Source of the DNA: Frankia nepalensis | GTDB taxonomy: Bacteria; Actinomycetota; Actinomycetes; Frankiales; Frankiaceae | DNA: 44,134 bases | NCBI RefSeq assembly: GCF_016786325.1 | Contig: NZ_JADWYU010000221.1 | Coordinates: 1 to 44,134, forward strand | Reading direction: 5' to 3' | In this document: positions 41,871 through 44,134 of the stretch, one piece after another | Layout: each line of letters starts with the position of its first letter | Position numbering within the stretch: the stretch's first letter is position 1 | Notes under the pieces: generated by a model | The model's input: only the letters and a program-made list of their open reading frames with translations | What the model was told of the DNA's origin: nothing | The model's database searches: none | Position numbers and translations under genes: made by a program

Positions 41871-44134
41871 CCGGCCGGCAGGTCGCCGCGCTCGCGGGGC
41901 TGTTCGCCGATCAGCTGGCGGCGCGCCAACTGCTCGCCGAGGCGGGGATTCCGACCGAGGGTCTCCCCTGGGGCTCGTTCGTCCCGAGGACGTTCTGGAC
42001 AGCGCTGTCGGACGAACTCGCCGCGGGCGTCTCGGCCGGTGGAAGGGACCGGCTGCTGAACGTACTGCGGGCGAGGTATCCGGAAAACGACGTCTTCGCC
42101 GATCCGGCACCGGGCCAGGTCGTGGGCGGCGCGCACCACCTGCCGGGGGTGTGGAGCGTGCCGCCGCGGCTCGCGCACTTCACTGGCCGCGCCAACCTGC
42201 TTGACGAACTGGACCTGGTGCTGGCTGAACAACGAACAGCCGCGGTATGCGCGCTGCAGGGCCTGGGCGGAGTCGGCAAGACAGCCCTCGCCGTCGAATA
42301 CGCGCACCTTCGGGCCAGCCAGTTCGAGGTGGTCTGGTGGTTGCCGGCACAGGATCAGGACCTGCTGTCGGGGCATGTCGCCGCGCTGGGTGCGGCCCTC
42401 GGGCTAGGCGACGACGCGGACTGGCCAGCGGTGGCGGCATCGCTGCGCGCCAACAGGCGACGCTGGCTGCTGGTGCTCGACAACGTCGACGATCCCGACA
42501 TCGTCGGCCTATTCCGGCCGGCAGACCCTTACGGCCGGCTGCTGGTGACATCTCGGCTCGCCGGCCTGGACGGGGCCGGCGAGGCGATAACCGTCCGGGA
42601 GTTCACGGCCGACGAGGCGACCAGACTGCTCACTTGCAGGCTGCCGGGGATCGGCCCGGCGACAGCAGGAAAGATCGCCGCTCTACTGGGTTTTCTGCCG
42701 CTGGCCCTGGAGCAGTCTGCCAGCTACCTGACGCAGACCAGCCTGCCGCCCAGCGAGTACGTGACGCTTCTCGAGACCCGGCTGAGTGACATGCTCTCGC
42801 GCGGCCGCGTAGCCGATCGGCCCAGGGACACTGTCGCGAACCTGTGGCGACTGTCCACAGCCCGCTTGGAGGCTGACGAACCAGCAGCGGTGAGCCTGTT
42901 GGAGATATGCGCGGTCTGCGCTCCCGATCCCGTCCCGCTCGACCTGGTCACTGACGGCATCGACGAACTTCGAGACGGACCGCTGCGTCGCGCGGCGGAA
43001 GACCCTGTGGCGTGGGCGGACGCCGTGGGCGCGCTGGTGGGCTACGGTCTGGCCCGCCGGGACGGTCGCTCGTTGGTCGTACACCGCCTGACCGCCGCCG
43101 CGACCCGCGCCGCACTGGACGTCGCCCGCCACCACGACGCCGTTGCCACGGTGACCCGCATGTTGTCCCTAGCGCTGCCACGCAACATCTACGATCCGGC
43201 CGGCTGGCCGCGGTGGCGCACGTTGCTCCCCCACGTCTTCGCGATACTCGACCGTGACGATGCCACCTGGGACGACGATGCCGTCCCCATCGTCTCCTTG
43301 CTGTGCGACCTCGTCGGCCGGTATCTGGAGCATCACGGCCGGCCCGACCTCGCGATCCCCTACCTGTGTCGCGGCTTGGACCTCGACACCGCCCACCGCG
43401 GTGTCGACCATCCGGACACGCTGACCGCGCGGCACAACCTGGCGGGCGCCTACGGAACAGCGGGCCGGGTCGACCAGGCGATCCGCCTCTTCGAACAGGT
43501 CTTGGCGGATCGCGTCCGGATGCTCGGCGGCAACCACCCCGACACACTGACGGCACGGCACAACCTCGCCTACACCTACCGAGTCGCCGGCCGCGTCCAC
43601 GAAGCAATCAACCTCTTCGAAGACGTCCTCACCGACCAGGTCCGCGTACTCGGCAACGACCACCCCGACACACTGACCACCCGGAACATCCTGGCCGGTA
43701 CATACCGGGTCGCGGGGCGAGGCAGCGAGGCGATCAACCTCTTCGAAGACGTCCTCACCGACCAGGTCCGCGTACTCGGCAACGACCACCCCGACACACT
43801 GACGACGCGGCACAACCTCGCCTACACCTACCGAGTCGCCGGCCGCGTCCACGAAGCAATCAACCTCTTCGAAGACGTCCTCACCGACCAGGTCCGCGTA
43901 CTCGGCAACGACCACCCCGACACACTGACAGCGCGGCACAACCTCGCCTACACCTACCGAGTCGCCGGCCGCGTCCACGAAGCAATCAACCTCTTCGAAG
44001 ACGTCCTCACCGACCAGGTCCGCGTACTCGGCAACGACCACCCCGACACACTGACAGCGCGGCACAACCTCGCCTACACCTACCGAGTCGCCGGCCGCGT
44101 CCACGAAGCAATCAACCTCTTCGAAGACGTCCTC
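41855..44134 (+). CDS. STAND ATPase: death-like adaptor domain, NB-ARC, TPR repeats (3' end outside window)
   Basis: At least 760 aa, open to the window end. Residues 1-85 resemble the effector-associated/Death-like adaptor (EAD1-type): AEAGIPTEGLPWGSF, FWTALSDELAAG, ARYPENDVF. The NB-ARC core follows: HFTGRANLLDEL, Walker A GLGGVGKTALAVEYAH, Walker B WLLVLDNVDD, GRLLVTSR sensor, and LGFLPLALEQSASYL, the GxP-type helix. A winged-helix region leads to 42-residue TPRs from HPDTLT at 43409; six have begun by 44039. Proteins of this type sense a ligand with the TPRs, oligomerise and recruit effectors through the adaptor domain. ATG 41855 follows GAGGGTGGC. It lies 148 bp after the kinase. Confidence 0.85.
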   Translation, partial: MEPGLTGRQVAALAGLFADQLAARQLLAEAGIPTEGLPWGSFVPRTFWTALSDELAAGVSAGGRDRLLNVLRARYPENDVFADPAPGQVVGGAHHLPGVWSVPPRLAHFTGRANLLDELDLVLAEQRTAAVCALQGLGGVGKTALAVEYAHLRASQFEVVWWLPAQDQDLLSGHVAALGAALGLGDDADWPAVAASLRANRRRWLLVLDNVDDPDIVGLFRPADPYGRLLVTSRLAGLDGAGEAITVREFTADEATRLLTCRLPGIGPATAGKIAALLGFLPLALEQSASYLTQTSLPPSEYVTLLETRLSDMLSRGRVADRPRDTVANLWRLSTARLEADEPAAVSLLEICAVCAPDPVPLDLVTDGIDELRDGPLRRAAEDPVAWADAVGALVGYGLARRDGRSLVVHRLTAAATRAALDVARHHDAVATVTRMLSLALPRNIYDPAGWPRWRTLLPHVFAILDRDDATWDDDAVPIVSLLCDLVGRYLEHHGRPDLAIPYLCRGLDLDTAHRGVDHPDTLTARHNLAGAYGTAGRVDQAIRLFEQVLADRVRMLGGNHPDTLTARHNLAYTYRVAGRVHEAINLFEDVLTDQVRVLGNDHPDTLTTRNILAGTYRVAGRGSEAINLFEDVLTDQVRVLGNDHPDTLTTRHNLAYTYRVAGRVHEAINLFEDVLTDQVRVLGNDHPDTLTARHNLAYTYRVAGRVHEAINLFEDVLTDQVRVLGNDHPDTLTARHNLAYTYRVAGRVHEAINLFEDVL
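43409..44134 (+). repeat. 126-bp tandem repeats encoding TPR units
   Basis: Units start at 43409, 43535, 43661, 43787, 43913 and 44039, exactly 126 bp apart. Units from 43535, 43787, 43913 and 44039 are nearly identical in DNA (HPDTLTxRHNLAYTYRVAGR), including wobble positions. The unit at 43661 differs in its first half, and the first unit is older. This pattern indicates recent duplication or homogenisation. Confidence 0.95.

Noticed and set aside
43169-44104. repetitive protein on the minus strand
   Set aside because: Its repeats are only the reverse of the TPR-coding 126-bp units.

Overview
The window is about 44 kb of very GC-rich DNA with actinobacterial gene content: an HspR-type heat-shock cluster, resuscitation-promoting factors behind c-di-AMP riboswitches, two MMPL-family exporters, a DUF3151-purA block and many lipoproteins. 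GTG and TTG starts are common. The best guess is a Frankia-like actinomycete (inference from gene content and style, no search was run). No rRNA, tRNA, CRISPR array, insertion sequence or prophage is visible.

Layout. (1) 1-6842: heat-shock block grpE (5' end disturbed), dnaJ, hspR, a lipoprotein gene on the other strand, then clpB. An inverted repeat of the HAIR type (the HspR operator) lies upstream of clpB. (2) 3137-16243: six paralogous, uncharacterised lipoprotein genes scattered around clpB, psuG and an MMPL transporter. All have a lipobox, two conserved cysteines and a C-terminal glutamine. The last two flank the MMPL gene and share a palindrome plus leader sequence. (3) 16285-19608: an orphan CD-NTase-like nucleotidyltransferase, a GNAT acetyltransferase with a duplicated start region, and an epimerase-like protein lacking the usual catalytic Tyr/Lys. 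(4) 19863-21907: DedA-family membrane protein and class II fructose-bisphosphate aldolase. (5) 21908-23640: a gene-free stretch of about 1.7 kb with a nine-copy 7-nt repeat and a ~198-bp element bounded by inverted repeats. (6) 23643-26386: two riboswitch-rpf units. (7) 26710-34621: DUF3151 protein, purA, a hypothetical gene, purD, purE, purB and purC, all on the + strand. (8) 34917-37385: a second MMPL transporter. (9) 37386-38377: a second gene-poor stretch carrying the other copy of the ~197-bp element and a perfect 26-bp palindrome. (10) 38378-44134: a LuxR-type response regulator, an unusual two-module histidine kinase and the start of a STAND (NB-ARC-TPR) ATPase whose 126-bp repeats are almost identical; it runs off the window.

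How the parts fit. GrpE, DnaJ and ClpB form the DnaK-ClpB disaggregation machinery, with HspR as the likely repressor. The pur genes give a near-continuous part of the purine pathway leading to AMP. The Rpf enzymes remodel peptidoglycan under likely c-di-AMP control. The least explained parts are the lipoprotein family with its MMPL partner, the mobile-looking ~197-bp element, and the kinase-regulator-STAND locus.
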